The notes beneath the pieces were generated by a model. It was given only the letters and a program-made list of their open reading frames with translations, searched no databases and was not told the origin of the DNA. Shown here in pieces: positions 1 to 12,100 of a DNA stretch of 35,000 bases. The stretch is from NCBI RefSeq assembly GCF_964340395.1, contig NC_135557.1, forward strand, positions 22,568,725-22,603,724, written 5' to 3'. The translations under genes and the position numbers were made by a program. The DNA comes from Glandiceps talaboti (Eukaryota; Hemichordata; Enteropneusta; Spengelidae). How positions within the stretch are numbered: position 1 is the stretch's first letter; each line of letters begins with the position of its first letter.

Positions 1-1937
1 AATTTTGATGTATTTCTTTTTAACCTTAAATTGTAATTTGAAAAGACATACTTATTATTTGTGTTCCAGTTAATTTTAGTTTTTCAGAATGTGGGATTAA
101 TTGATTATTTTTTTATTGTATTTTAGGGGTTTGCTTATATCAACTTTGTCTAACCTATACATCACTATCTAAACCTGATAAATTTGGGGAAAGAATTAAT
201 GTTTTACATTTTATTATCAACATGCGTACAAGTGCAAAAAGGGTTAGCAACACTGTAATAAAGTTACAATCGTACAGGTTTCCACACTTTCCAAGACATC
301 GTGTTAGCTTTTCAGCTTCTTTGCATTCTGAAAGCTTAAACATAGATTCTGAATGACTAGGATCGAATTAGGGTTTCTATCGGGATACAACTCCCTGATA
401 TCCAGTACAGTATATTTCACCTACCCATTACAATTCAAAGCTGGACAGTTTTACAATATAGTATGTGTGTAATACTGTGATTCTGAGAAAATAATATCTA
501 GATATTGGAAACTCATCTTAATTTTATATATATAAAAAAGAAAACGTTTTTAATAATCCAACATTTCAATGCAATTTTACAATAGGTACAAATCTATGTT
601 CCACAATCAACTTGCCAACAAACTGAACAATCCATAGCCTTTCAATAATACAAATACTTAAAAGGGATAAAAAATGAAGTATTTTTCAATTTAAATTTGC
701 AGTTTCATATTCGTCTTACTAAGGGTGATATAAATGTAAAAAGGATCTGTAAATGCTCTCTAGTTCCGTGGGTATAATTGGTAACTTTTGAAACCAATAT
801 TTTGTTTACACAGCTATCCTATATTGAATGATATTGCGTTTACGGGACTGCAATCCTTACATTTACTGATAGTTATACATTATTATTTCATATATTATTA
901 CTTAGAATCTCACCGTTTTATCATATTTCATCTTATTGTTAATTTTATTGTGTAGTTGCACATATCATAAAACAACTTGGTATCGCCAAGCAGTATGTCA
1001 TTCTGCTGTCCCTTCGTTCTTAGTAGCCTAGCGAAGGTCACGAGTTATTCTTCTTACTACCAATACAGTGATATACATAATATATGCAATTACATTTTCT
1101 CAGCTGTCTATCTAAAATTACTGTATCTGAATCAAGAGTCATAAGAACAGTGGTTGTCACTGGGACTTTTGTCAGTTGTATTAAACATTTCAGGCGTTGA
1201 TATGTTCTGAATACGCTGTATAAATTAACCTGTCAATGACTATGTTATTTACAGTAAGTATTATAATCAACAGTGCTACTTGATCAAGCAGCGAGTTTGT
1301 CACCACGTCTCATACCTATTCCGTTTTGTGCTAATATAATTATTTTAAATGTACTAAATTGCTATACAAGTATTTTTGGTTGTTCCAGTTGAATTTAAGA
1401 TGTAGGCGTTCTTTACGTGTATGTATTAATGGTGAACAGAAATTGGGAGATTTTAAAAGAAATTATGGATTTTAAAAAGTTTTTGATTCAATAAAAGCCA
1501 TGCAGACTGTGACTGGATTTCAATCTGGGAAGTTGGCTGGCAAACCATAGAACTGAATGTGTTTAGTTTCAGCTATTTCAGCTTGTGTTCGGTTGTGTTC
1601 GGCTGTGTCCAAGTGGGCTATGTACGCTGGTGTGTGGAGTGCCACAAAAGTGTAGTTGTCTAGGGCATGGTGGACGTGGACGGGGTTATTTGCATAATTG
1701 TAGATAGGGCCGAAACTATTATATTCTAGACAAATAATTATTTCTAAGACTGAGTTTACGTCCCCCCCCCCCGCAAAAATGGATATAAAGTAAACACACT
1801 AGATCTATCATAAAAGAACGCATGTAATATGTATCAACTATTCAATTAAATGGGTTATGGCGAGGTTATTTGTAAAAAAAACATGTAATTATTGACATGA
1901 TTCTGAACGAAAATGGACAAACTTTGATACATTTGGG
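1..1937. other. No gene recognised; AT-rich flank
   Basis: I see no ORF with protein-like composition and no paired splice signals in either strand. The only structured element is a C homopolymer of 11 at 1762-1772. It lies beyond the 3' end of the minus-strand gene that stops at 4489, so it is probably intergenic or distal to a 3' UTR. Confidence 0.5.
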
Positions 1938-2157
1938 TTGTGTGGCCGAGTGTTTAAACCACTTGCCTCTTACCACTGCGGCCTGAGTTCGAACCCACTC
2001 AAGGTTTGATTAAATTTACCAAGCTGTATGTAAGAAGAGTGTCGTTCAGTTTGACTCTACCGAATTACAACGCAGGTTTTCCCGGGTACTCTGCACTAAC
2101 ACTGATCGTTCCAACTAGCTGTTATTGGGCAATGTCTGTTGGACATAAATAAACAAA
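1938..2157 (+). mobile_element. tRNA-derived SINE
   Basis: The head looks like a tRNA promoter: an A-box-like TGTGGCCGAGTGTTTAAACC at 1941-1960 and a B box GAGTTCGAACCC near 1985-1996, about 40 bases apart as in tRNA genes. The body carries GCAGGTTTTCCCGGGTACTC, resembling a conserved central block of many marine-invertebrate SINEs, and the tail is ACATAAATAAACAAAC. Mismatches make it unlikely to be a functional tRNA gene. The family name cannot be given without a repeat library. Confidence 0.65.
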
Positions 2158-4223
2158 CATCGAATCCAATATTCCCGTTTTAATAACTACATCACATCCC
2201 TCTAACAAGGACTGTGCCTACAAGAAGTACCTTGCTGCTATTTTTGAAGAGGGCGTACATCATGCGGAAAAGTAGGGGAAGAATTGAATAGCACAGCCGT
2301 ATAGGAGGACGTCAGCACATGTATAAAACGATGCCCGACTTCCCAAAAATTGTCATCAGAAATAAACTCGGAATACTTTGACAGTGAAAATTCAATGTTA
2401 TCATCATAAATCACTGGAAAGTGATGAGGTTTTCAAAGGAGGCTATACCATATACCACTCACTCCAGGTAAAAATGTCTATGAACAGCACTCCTAGTGGC
2501 CAAACTTAATACTCTTTCGTTTTTCTGATACCGAGTTTGTAGTATTTCCCATTGAAACGAAAACATATTCGAATAATCTAATATTTCAATCGTCACCAGT
2601 TTTTTGAAGATATTAAGACTAAATAATGAAATCATTGAATGCTAACAATCCACAGTAGATGGACCTTAATTTCGTATTTATTTCTAATTTACTACTCCAA
2701 AGTAACTATATGCTATCGGCCAATCTAACATTTATCCAATAATTAGCATAATTTGTTTCATCTGGTTGACAATACATTTTATTCACAATAATATTTTACC
2801 AGAATTCCAGAATAATACAAATGACATTATTTATACAAGATAATAAGTACACATTTTTGTAAAAATTGTCCTAAATATTTATCTACAAATATCAGCTGAC
2901 AAATTCTCTCAGTAGACTTGCTGCAAATAAGCATACACTTATTCAAAAATGGAAATGTGAGAAAGCAACCTTTAGGTCAAAGGTCGTGGCAGTGGTAATT
3001 TATTATTCAAAACTGTTCTTCCTTCTTCAAATACTGCATATACTTCCTGTCATGGAAAATTCTTGTGTCTACACACTTTCTTCTTCCAACAGGATCGTTT
3101 CACATTTGTGAAATTATATGAACTGCTTTAAAACTTAGCATATCTAGCAGTCGGTCTTTAGGTCTCGACGATAGAAACATTTCACTTCTCAATGCCAAAA
3201 TAATTCTTATTACCTTTCCTAAACCTTCTGAAAATTGAAAAGAAACAAGTCACACTCTCCAGTTTATTACAAATGTTCAGTTTTGTTTTGTTAGCTACCA
3301 TAAATATCAATTTACAGACAACCATCCTGGTTATTTTGTTAAAATATTTAAAAGTATTCACAGTATTCACCAATCTTAAGACATCAGTGATTCCTCTTAT
3401 TTCAAATATGAGAAGAAAAATGAATGCAAGTCCCTTGCACTCTGGTCACTGTAGCCTCTGAAAGTCAGGAACTATGTCAAATTTAAAATGCCTCCCCCCA
3501 AAAAAAACAAACAAAAAAAAACAACAAAAAACAAACAAACCCTGCAGTGTCTCTGTATCTTCACGGCCTTTCTCTCCCATTTAGCAAATTATAACTGATA
3601 ACATTCACCTTCTTGAATACACCCCCTCCCCCTCCCCTCAATTCAGAGTTGTCAAAGATTGGTGTTTGTTTTACATTAAGTCTTTAGCATATAAAGTCTT
3701 CTTACACACTTTTCTCTATTGTTTAGCAGATAACTGAAATATCTTATTATGCTTTTTACAAATGTACTTGTCATCCAAATTTCCTACCAATATTTACACG
3801 CTGTAAGAAGTACTATTTTCCTGTGTCTTCCACAGTTTGGTAGATAACGCTTAATCTCTCCATAGATTTAGATTCATTGCAATTCTTCTCCCTAATTAAA
3901 ACTTGAAAGGAAATTCAAAGTCGTCCGTTCAGTCACATGTTAATATGTCACTTCTGAGAGAAATCTCTTCCTGTTTATGTATTGCCTGAATATTTCAACA
4001 TATTAAAGTTTTTGAATGTCTTTGAAGTGAAAAACCCCCACAATTTCAGACATTTATTATGTGTTAAGAGGATAACAAAATTGTCAATGTCTTCATCTTT
4101 ATCCAGTGGCTGGATAGTGAAAGCATGTCACCCATGTCTCTGTTCTGTGTACAATAAACGATTGTGTATTTAGATATATTTGTGAACAGCTGCTAGAGCA
4201 AAAATATGCTCAAGGTATTTGTC
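2158..4223. other. No gene recognised; downstream flank / possible 3' UTR
   Basis: This stretch has no supportable coding region. An A/C-rich simple tract lies at about 3487-3540 and a C/T-rich patch at 3618-3640. The portion nearest 4489 should include the 3' UTR of the minus-strand gene. Several TTTATT words (AATAAA on the minus strand) occur, but no single polyadenylation site can be chosen. Confidence 0.4.
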
Positions 4224-4286
4224 CATCAGCATCATCATCATCATCATCATCTTTATTATCATCATCATCATCATCATCATCATCAC
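4224..4286. repeat. (ATC)n microsatellite
   Basis: Trinucleotide ATC repeats in two blocks are interrupted by CTTTATT. They lie about 200 bases downstream of the stop codon of the minus-strand gene, so they are probably transcribed in its 3' UTR as (GAT)n. Confidence 0.9.
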
Positions 4287-4488
4287 AAAGTTCATAGACA
4301 TGTTAATTTCATCAGAGTTTATGTCAGTGTTTTTTTCACTTGACTATTGCCTTGAAGGTCTGCAGCACATCATGAATAAATGTTTATGTAATAGTGTTCA
4401 ACGTGCCAATGACAGCGTCTGTATTACATTCAGTGTTTTATATTGAACTTGTTGACACTTCGCACACACCAGTATCGTATCAATGTTG

Positions 4489-4757
4489 TTAAACTTGACT
4501 GTTTCCTTCAGAACTTGGACCTGTATTTGTCACTGTCTGTGTGACATCATCCTGGACATTACAATCAACATTAAGTGTTGCTGTATATGGTGGTGGAGAA
4601 TCAGCTGGTGGTAGTAACACTTCCTGGTGTTCACTGTAAGGTGGTGGTTCTGGACCACTAGAGGGCACTGTTCTCATTCGGCTATCTTCCACATACACTA
4701 TGGGAGCTGGTCTCACTAATAGAGAACGGTCACTGTCTGTCAATGGTGGGTACAAAT
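4489..4757 (-). CDS. Exon 6 of the PPPY membrane protein (cytoplasmic tail, stop)
   Basis: The acceptor is TTTTCTATTTATAG just before 4757. The first two bases complete an Asp codon (G|AT), then the frame reads LYPPLTDSDR and continues 88 residues to TAA at 4491-4489. It contains EPPPYSEH and SPPPYTA, two class I WW-binding motifs 17 residues apart, in a Pro/Ser/Val-rich tail with no hydrophobic segment. One cytoplasmic Cys (VDCNV) lies near the end. Confidence 0.85.
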
Positions 4758-7700
4758 CTATAAATAGAAAAGTAAATGGTGTACAATTGTATTAGCAATT
4801 TACCAGCAATGATTTGCCTGGTACACATTTTCTAATTTCTCTCCGTTAATAGTTTTCAGCTAATTAATAATCACAGAAGAATGACCCAATGGTTTAAACA
4901 AATTTAGATTTCATTTAGATAATTATTCAAAATAAAGCATTCTTGGCATAAGAACTCGCCAAATAACAAAATTAATGTTACAATATTATTTGTATTAGTT
5001 ACTGCATGATTGGTTTGAAAAAATGCACTCAAACTGATGGTACAATGGGGAGGGATAATGTACACCAGCTTAATTGATACATGTATATGCAAATGAATTC
5101 AATATGTAAATATGAGTGACATGATGTACATGTATTAATTAAGTTATATTATATAAATGTCTACTAAGAGGCATGCTGATAACTGTCATTGGGGCACGGC
5201 TAAATTAATTGGTTGCTATTGCTAGTAATACAATAGGTTGGTGAGATAGTGAAGCAGAAGCACAAATCACACATCTTGATGTAAGCTAGCTAATGTATAA
5301 AGAAGTGTTAAACTACACATCTTGATGTAAGCTAGCTAATGTATAAAGAAGTATAAAACTACATATCACAATGTAAGCTAGCTAATCTATAAAGAAGTAT
5401 AAAACTACATATCACAATGTAAGCTAGCTAATCTATAAAGAAGTGTAAAACTACATATCACAATATGAAATATCAGCTTTTGGCTTTTGAGAATTGTTAC
5501 TATTCTGTAGATATCAGACTAAAAACTGAAAAATTTGTAAAATTCCTAAGTGACTGTCTGTCTATTACGTTGAGCAAATTTGTACAAGCTTCTACTTTTT
5601 GCTGTATTAACTTACTTTATCCATTGTGTATTCTGGACATAGATATCAAAATAAATATAACAATCCTGTCTTACATACTGATACATCTTTCTTGATAATT
5701 AAGTTTAATTTGAATTCTTACTTTTCACTAGGTGCTGTTGTGTCATAACAGCTCTGACTCTATGACCATGTTGCTTTACTTCAATTTTGGGGCATTTTAT
5801 ATCATATTATACATATCACAATGTAAGGTAGCTAATCTATAAAGAAGTGTAAAACTACATATGACAATGTAAGCTGGCTAACGTATAAAGAAGTATAAAA
5901 CTACATACCGGCATTCCTTTGTAGTGATCTTCTCACCGTCATTATAAGTACACCTCTCTTTCTAGCTTTAATAGCATAAATAGTGACTATCATACTGATA
6001 ATTAGGATAACAACTATTGCTATGGCAACAGCTATAAATGATGAACTGGTGACAGTGCTATTGTAGTAAGAGTTATCAACATACATAGTTGGCATCACTG
6101 TCAAGTCCCATTGCACCTTGGGGTTAAAGGTCGGGAAAACCTTGGGAAGTTCCGCTTTTTCTTCATGTGGCTGCAAAACATCAAATAGAATTTATTATAC
6201 TTTGTAGAAATACTACTATAAAGGGGATAACAAATTTTAATGACTGGAGGAAAATATAATTATTACGGATTAAAGGGCATAAAGTATTGAATCACTGGGA
6301 CAAAACACAATGTGACTGTAAAAAATCAAATAGAATTTATTATACTTTGTAGAAATACTACTATAAAGGGGATAACAAATTTTAATGACCGGAGGGGATA
6401 ACAAATTTTAATGACTGGAGCAAAATATAATCATTATGGATTAAAGGGCATACAGTATTGAATCATTGGGACAAAACACAATGTGACTGTAAAAAATCAA
6501 ATAGAATTTATTATACTTTTTTTTTTGTATTTATAGTAATTTATTGGGTATCTTTCTTAAATACTAGTATACTAGTATTTTTTTTCTGTGTGAATACAAC
6601 ATCAATTATCGCACAAATAATAATATCGGAGACCACTTTTCAAAATGCACTGTCATTTTGTTTTTCTGTTTTGCAATAAAGTTCTCTATTTGATATATCC
6701 GTTTTATAAACGACGCCAATCCTGCAAAACTTGGCTTAGTTCTGTTCATTTTGAGGTAGTAAGTATGTTTTCTTACCAGCAAACTAATAAAGTTAACTAA
6801 CAGAGGTTCATCTGGATAGAATTTATTATACTTTGTAGAAACACTACTAAAGGGGATAACAAATTTTATTGACTGGAGGAAAATATAACTAATATGGATA
6901 AAATAAGAGTGCACATTTATTGATTCACTGGAGCAAAATATATATGTTCCATGCAAGATAAGATGTGTACTTTCCATTCATAATCAAAAACTTGACTCTG
7001 ACAATAGAAAGCGTCTATTTACTAATGTTAAATTCAGTATTTCTAAAAATGTACTTGAAATTGAAAGCTTACACTTGACTATGAGCAAGGTCGTAAACTC
7101 GAGATGACAATAGTTCATGTTTGTATTAGATAATCTTGTACAAGGTAAGATTTCTTACATGTTTTGTTTACAATTGTTACTATGGTTACCAGATTTACAG
7201 TTTGAATAATGATATGCGACTATGGAACTACCACTGTGATAGAGTAAACTAATGATTTAATTCGAAACTGTCAAAGTCAAGTTCAGTGTGTCAAACTTAT
7301 CTTATATTTTGTTATTGGGAACTTGATTTGACTTTATTCTTGTATATAAATATAAGATAACATAACCTACATGTAAGGTAAGATACCAATTATAACTAAA
7401 TACTATACAATGTACATAATGAACAATGGGTGGTCAATAACTATCCATCAGCAGTACAGACACAGGCTGAAATCGTGATCGTCATTGAGGGTGCTTATTT
7501 TAAAGTACAGACCCAAAATTCAATTTTATTTGTTTAATGTGTATAGAGCTACAAAAATATGTTTACCCACAGGTGATGTGATATCATACACCATGAGTGA
7601 TATTACAAGTAACTTATAGTATTGAAAAAAAAATTCTCAAAATACGTTCCAGGTGCAGCTGGTGCAGCTCTAAGAACTAAAATGCCAAAATCAAAGTCAC

Positions 7701-9127
7701 AGTCTGGCTGTTTTATATTTTGTTATATAATTTGATAGTACTGTCATACGAGTACATGTATCTAAAAACGACACCAAGGCTGTGTATATCCAGTCTGTAC
7801 ATCACACTGTGGTGTGTGTTGAAAAACATAAATATTTGGCAATTTACCAGAAAGTACTAGATTTCAGATACTCAGTAAGTGACTGTGTGTCCCTCAAAAA
7901 CACTCAAGGATAATCTTGGAATTTACACCAAGTAGTCAGCTTTTTGTTTGAAATGTTAGTAATCCAAACAAAAACCTTGCCAACGTTTAAGGACAAAATA
8001 ATACATGCATATGGTATAAATCTGTTGAACACTTTTTCTCTGCCTTGCAACTTAAACTAAGATAAATTATTGGTATCTGTTATATTCTAATTTGTCCTCA
8101 TGCTAGCAGACTGAGACTGGCAAAACAGAACAGGATGGTTAACTTTAATATTCCCATGCCTACCAATTAAATATTACTACATATGTACCAGAAATGAAGG
8201 GTTTAACCTATAAATTGAATAATTTGTATTTTTATGACATGCCTTGTTTAATTTTTTTTATTTCAATTGGTAAGAACGGCATAAAATATAAAAAAAGATT
8301 GGTCCTTACACTTTCAGCATGGAAACATTATATTTGATACTAAAGCCAGTAGTTATTGCGATACCTTGCTGGATTTAGTATTGAGTTTGATAGTACAGAC
8401 AACCCAGTAGAGAAAGGGGCTAAATTCCCTTTAAATGTTTGGGTTATGGTTATGTGATGATACTACACTATGTCATAGATTGAAATGAACACAATGGTGG
8501 CTGAGTGCCAAACGTAATAATACATTATTTTGGCACCACTTCACATGTGGAGGATGCCCGGCCAGTAACCTAAGTTTCTATTTGTTAAGTCTTATTATAC
8601 TCAGCTTGGATAATGAAATGTAAGTTTACAACATCTCGACAGTAATTCACTAATAAAACTTGACTATTATTATTTAACTCTGCAGAGTATTTTGGTCCCT
8701 GGGCAAGGGCAGTTGCGGTATTACTGTAAATCAATGAATGCAGTTGTTTGTGTTATTTTTCTAGGCTATCGGTGTTGACAAACTAGTAATGAGAATGGTA
8801 CATAGTATATACTCTCACAAACAACATCTTGAAATAACAACACTTGAAGCTGCTGTTGGAATATTTTCTTGAAAATGTTCTGTTAGTTACAATAACTTAC
8901 TTGTAATATCGTACATTGCTAACAGTATTGCATCACTTGTAGATTAAATATATTTTTAGAAGCTGTATGCATGATAAATCAAATCAAATTGATTTTGGGT
9001 CTGCGCCCAAAGGTCAGCACCCTCAACGGTGATCACAATTTCAACTTTTAAATACTTATGTTCTCTATTTGAATAAAATACTTGCCATGTATACATTGTA
9101 ATATATATAATAATAATAATAATAATA

Positions 9128-9166
<39 letters not shown>

Positions 9167-12100
9167 GAATAGGAAAATCAGTGGTACAGTAAAATACACA
9201 TACCTCTGGTAAGTCTGGAATTTCCGGAGCTGGAGGAGGGGTACCATCTCCAAAGTACCATGTCATACCATCATAATAACCGTTCTGATGTTCTTCCATG
9301 TTTTTGAATAATACATTAACAATGTCTAATATATCATCTGGTGACTGTGTAGAATGTGTGGGAGGTGCTGTGAAAGAAACAAATTGATAGAAGTGAAGAA
9401 TTGGTAGATTAAAAGTGACATAAGCTGAAGTGAAACTAAGTTACATAAAACCTCATTCCAGTATAATGTTAAAGTCGATGTGCCATGTCGTCTATAATGT
9501 TACACTTGTCTGCTGGCAATGTTAGAACAGTTGATTGCATTGCATAGCAGGGACTTCCTTACATTTTTTGATACATACATGTAATATAATAAATTACATC
9601 ATCAAATAGTTTATCAGTTATCTCTTAATACCGGGTTTCAGTTCAGTCAATTACAAGTGGTGGTTAATAATGGGTAAAATTGACCTCTAATTAACATGCA
9701 TAATGAGTGATTATTGGTATTTGATTGGTATTAATATTCAAACATTGCATAAATTATATATTTGGAGTGAATTATTGCACCTATTGAAGTACTTCAATAG
9801 GTGCAATAATGTGAGTACTTTTTAAACATGTAAGGTGTGGATGACTCACAATAGAAAAGGGGTTCGGAAAACAGCAGTAATAGAAATGACAATACAAGCA
9901 AGTAGTAGTATACACCGGGAACTCTGTTCTTTATATGCACGCGCACTCCAACTTCTAACTGAAACTTACATCACACAAGTATGCACGCGCACTCCAACTT
10001 GTAACTGAAACTTACATCACACAAGAAATTTTGATTCGATCGTCTGCCTTATCGGCGGGCTGCGTGCTGATTGGTTGACTATGTACGACGTATGACTATA
10101 TAATGAGTTCATCAGAAACGGCAACAATGCCAACAACAACGTATAACAAAAAATATGAATCAACAAACGTAATTCACGACATAAGGAAACCACACATAAA
10201 CAGGTCTAAACTCAATCTGATTAAAATCCGATGTGGTGAAAGCGGCTAGATGTCCTTATTTACCTCTATTCATCGTGTTGTGACGTTTGTTTTGTTCAGA
10301 GTGATCGCCGCCTTCCCACATCTTCCCACTCCGAACAAAACAAACGTCACAACACGATGAATAGTGGTAAATAAGGACATCTAGCCGCTTTCACCACATC
10401 GGATTTTAATCAGATTGGTCTAAACTGTGCTCCTTGTAATCTGATTAATACCTTATGTCTGAATGTGCTAGAATTCCTTCTATACATTTAATCTGCACTA
10501 GCTGCAACTGGACCATGTTTTGAAAGTATTTTTTTAATGACCCACTTGTAATATTATGAATCCTGAACAGTAATGAATTATCCGTGGCTAAACATACTGG
10601 CAGTTTTACACATTATAAGGTAAAATAAATCCAATCAAATCGATTTTTGAGTCAGTATCCTCAAATCAATGCCGTCTAACCCAATCACAATTTCAACCTT
10701 TTTGATGTATTAACACGCGACTTTTACTAAGTAGTCATTTTAGCCTTTTTGTAATCATTGTAAACAATTTGTTGTTTTAGCTTTAATATATTGTTTTACC
10801 ATGCTTTTAAATCTATTTTATGTACAGCGCTTTTGAATATTAATAAATAGAAAAGGCGCTTTAGAAAATAAATAAACTTTAAACTTTAAACATTAAACCT
10901 CTTACTGTACTAATAAAGGGTAAAATTGACCTCTAATTAACATGCATAATGAGTGATTAGTGGTATTTGATTGTAGTAATATTCCAACATTGCATAAATT
11001 ATATATTTGGAGTGAATTATGAATATAATGACTTAGATCTTGATAAACATCACTTACCTGGAAATGATGGATATTTATCTTTTGGCAGACTGCAACATGT
11101 TGGTATAAAACAGAGAACTAGTAAAGTACTTTGAGCTGTGGGTATAAACAAATGAAATATGTTATTATTACGTTTTAGTTACACATGTCTAAACTATAAA
11201 TATATATATAGTGTTTTATGTCTAACAGTATATCACTACATGTCACATAAACAAGTTCTTATTCTGCAAAGGTTAGACAAGGTTACACTTCTCTTGCTGT
11301 CTGACATACATGTATGAATTACGATATGACAGCACCCCATGACACATGATTTCACATGTGGCATAGTCTGGGATTTTGCACCAGTGTTAGTTACATGCTT
11401 TGCAATCTTGAACATAGTGAGTGAAAATGTGACGGAATCACCACTGCTGGCATGAGTACATGTACAAATAATTACGAGTACTCACATGTAATGAGATTCT
11501 ATTTATTACATATGTTTTTTCAAACACCATATTTAAACACAACAAATACAAGTGTGTTTGTGTACATGTACTCTTTCACATACAGGTGATAAATTTCATT
11601 AGTAAATATGTACATGTTGGTACATGTCTATAAATTACATGTATGTGATATTAGTTGTAAGAAACGGAATTATTAAACCATAGACATCTAGGGTCTATGA
11701 TTAGATGACAATTCCTGATGACAATGGAAGTAATTCCTGTTTACAATCCTTCCTACAGCCTACAGGCAGGCACTACAAGATCTGAGATGCTCTTGTTTTT
11801 CACAGTTTTAACTAAGCCCCCCCCCCTCCCCCCTCCCCCCCTCCCCCCCCCCCAAAAAAAAAAAAAGAGAAAAAAAAAGAGAAAAAAAAAAGAATTGTTT
11901 CTGGTCAGCACATGCATCACCTAAATACCCTCGGGCCGGTCTTTTTTCATGTTTCACCAGCCCATACAGTTTGCAGATCTAGGGGGAAATACAAAATTCC
12001 TCTCGACTTCAGGGAAGATAACTGCAGAGCCATTCACTCCATTTTAGATGGAAAGTCCTGACCAAAAACAATTCAATTTTTTTTGGCCTAATAGTTGTTG

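Larger units (their letters stand above)
4758..5908 (-). other. Intron 5 of the PPPY membrane protein
   Basis: Phase 1 intron with donor G|GTATGT and acceptor TTATAG. It carries two blocks of a 46-bp tandem repeat, listed separately. The ORF at 5465-5695 lies inside it and has no protein-like features. Confidence 0.8.
6171..9203 (-). other. Intron 4 of the PPPY membrane protein
   Basis: Phase 0 intron with donor GAG|GTATGTG and acceptor TTTTGCAG. Its acceptor end is occupied by a roughly 145-170-bp tandem repeat. It also holds two copies of a dispersed repeat (7466-7545 and 8975-9058) and TAA/TG microsatellites just downstream of exon 4. ORFs at 6458-6679 and 6606-6977 are inside it and are not protein-like. 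Confidence 0.8.
9368..11057 (-). other. Intron 3 of the PPPY membrane protein
   Basis: Phase 1 intron with donor CCAG|GTAAG and acceptor TTTCTTTCACAG. It is densely rearranged: a 104-bp direct duplication at its two ends, a 40-bp perfect palindrome, a 46-bp tandem duplication, a 205-bp foldback element and a retroelement-like 3' end, each listed separately. Confidence 0.8.

Noticed and set aside
4219-4446. Plus-strand ORF rich in Ile
   Set aside because: Translated (ATC)n microsatellite, antisense to the probable 3' UTR.
6458-6977. Two overlapping intronic ORFs on opposite strands
   Set aside because: They lie in the tandem-repeat region of intron 4 and have no conserved features.
9065-9253. 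Minus-strand ORF overlapping exon 4
   Set aside because: It is in a different frame from the spliced exon and runs into the TG/TAA microsatellites.
11718-11924. Plus-strand ORF with poly-Pro/Lys
   Set aside because: Produced by the C-rich/A-rich low-complexity tract.
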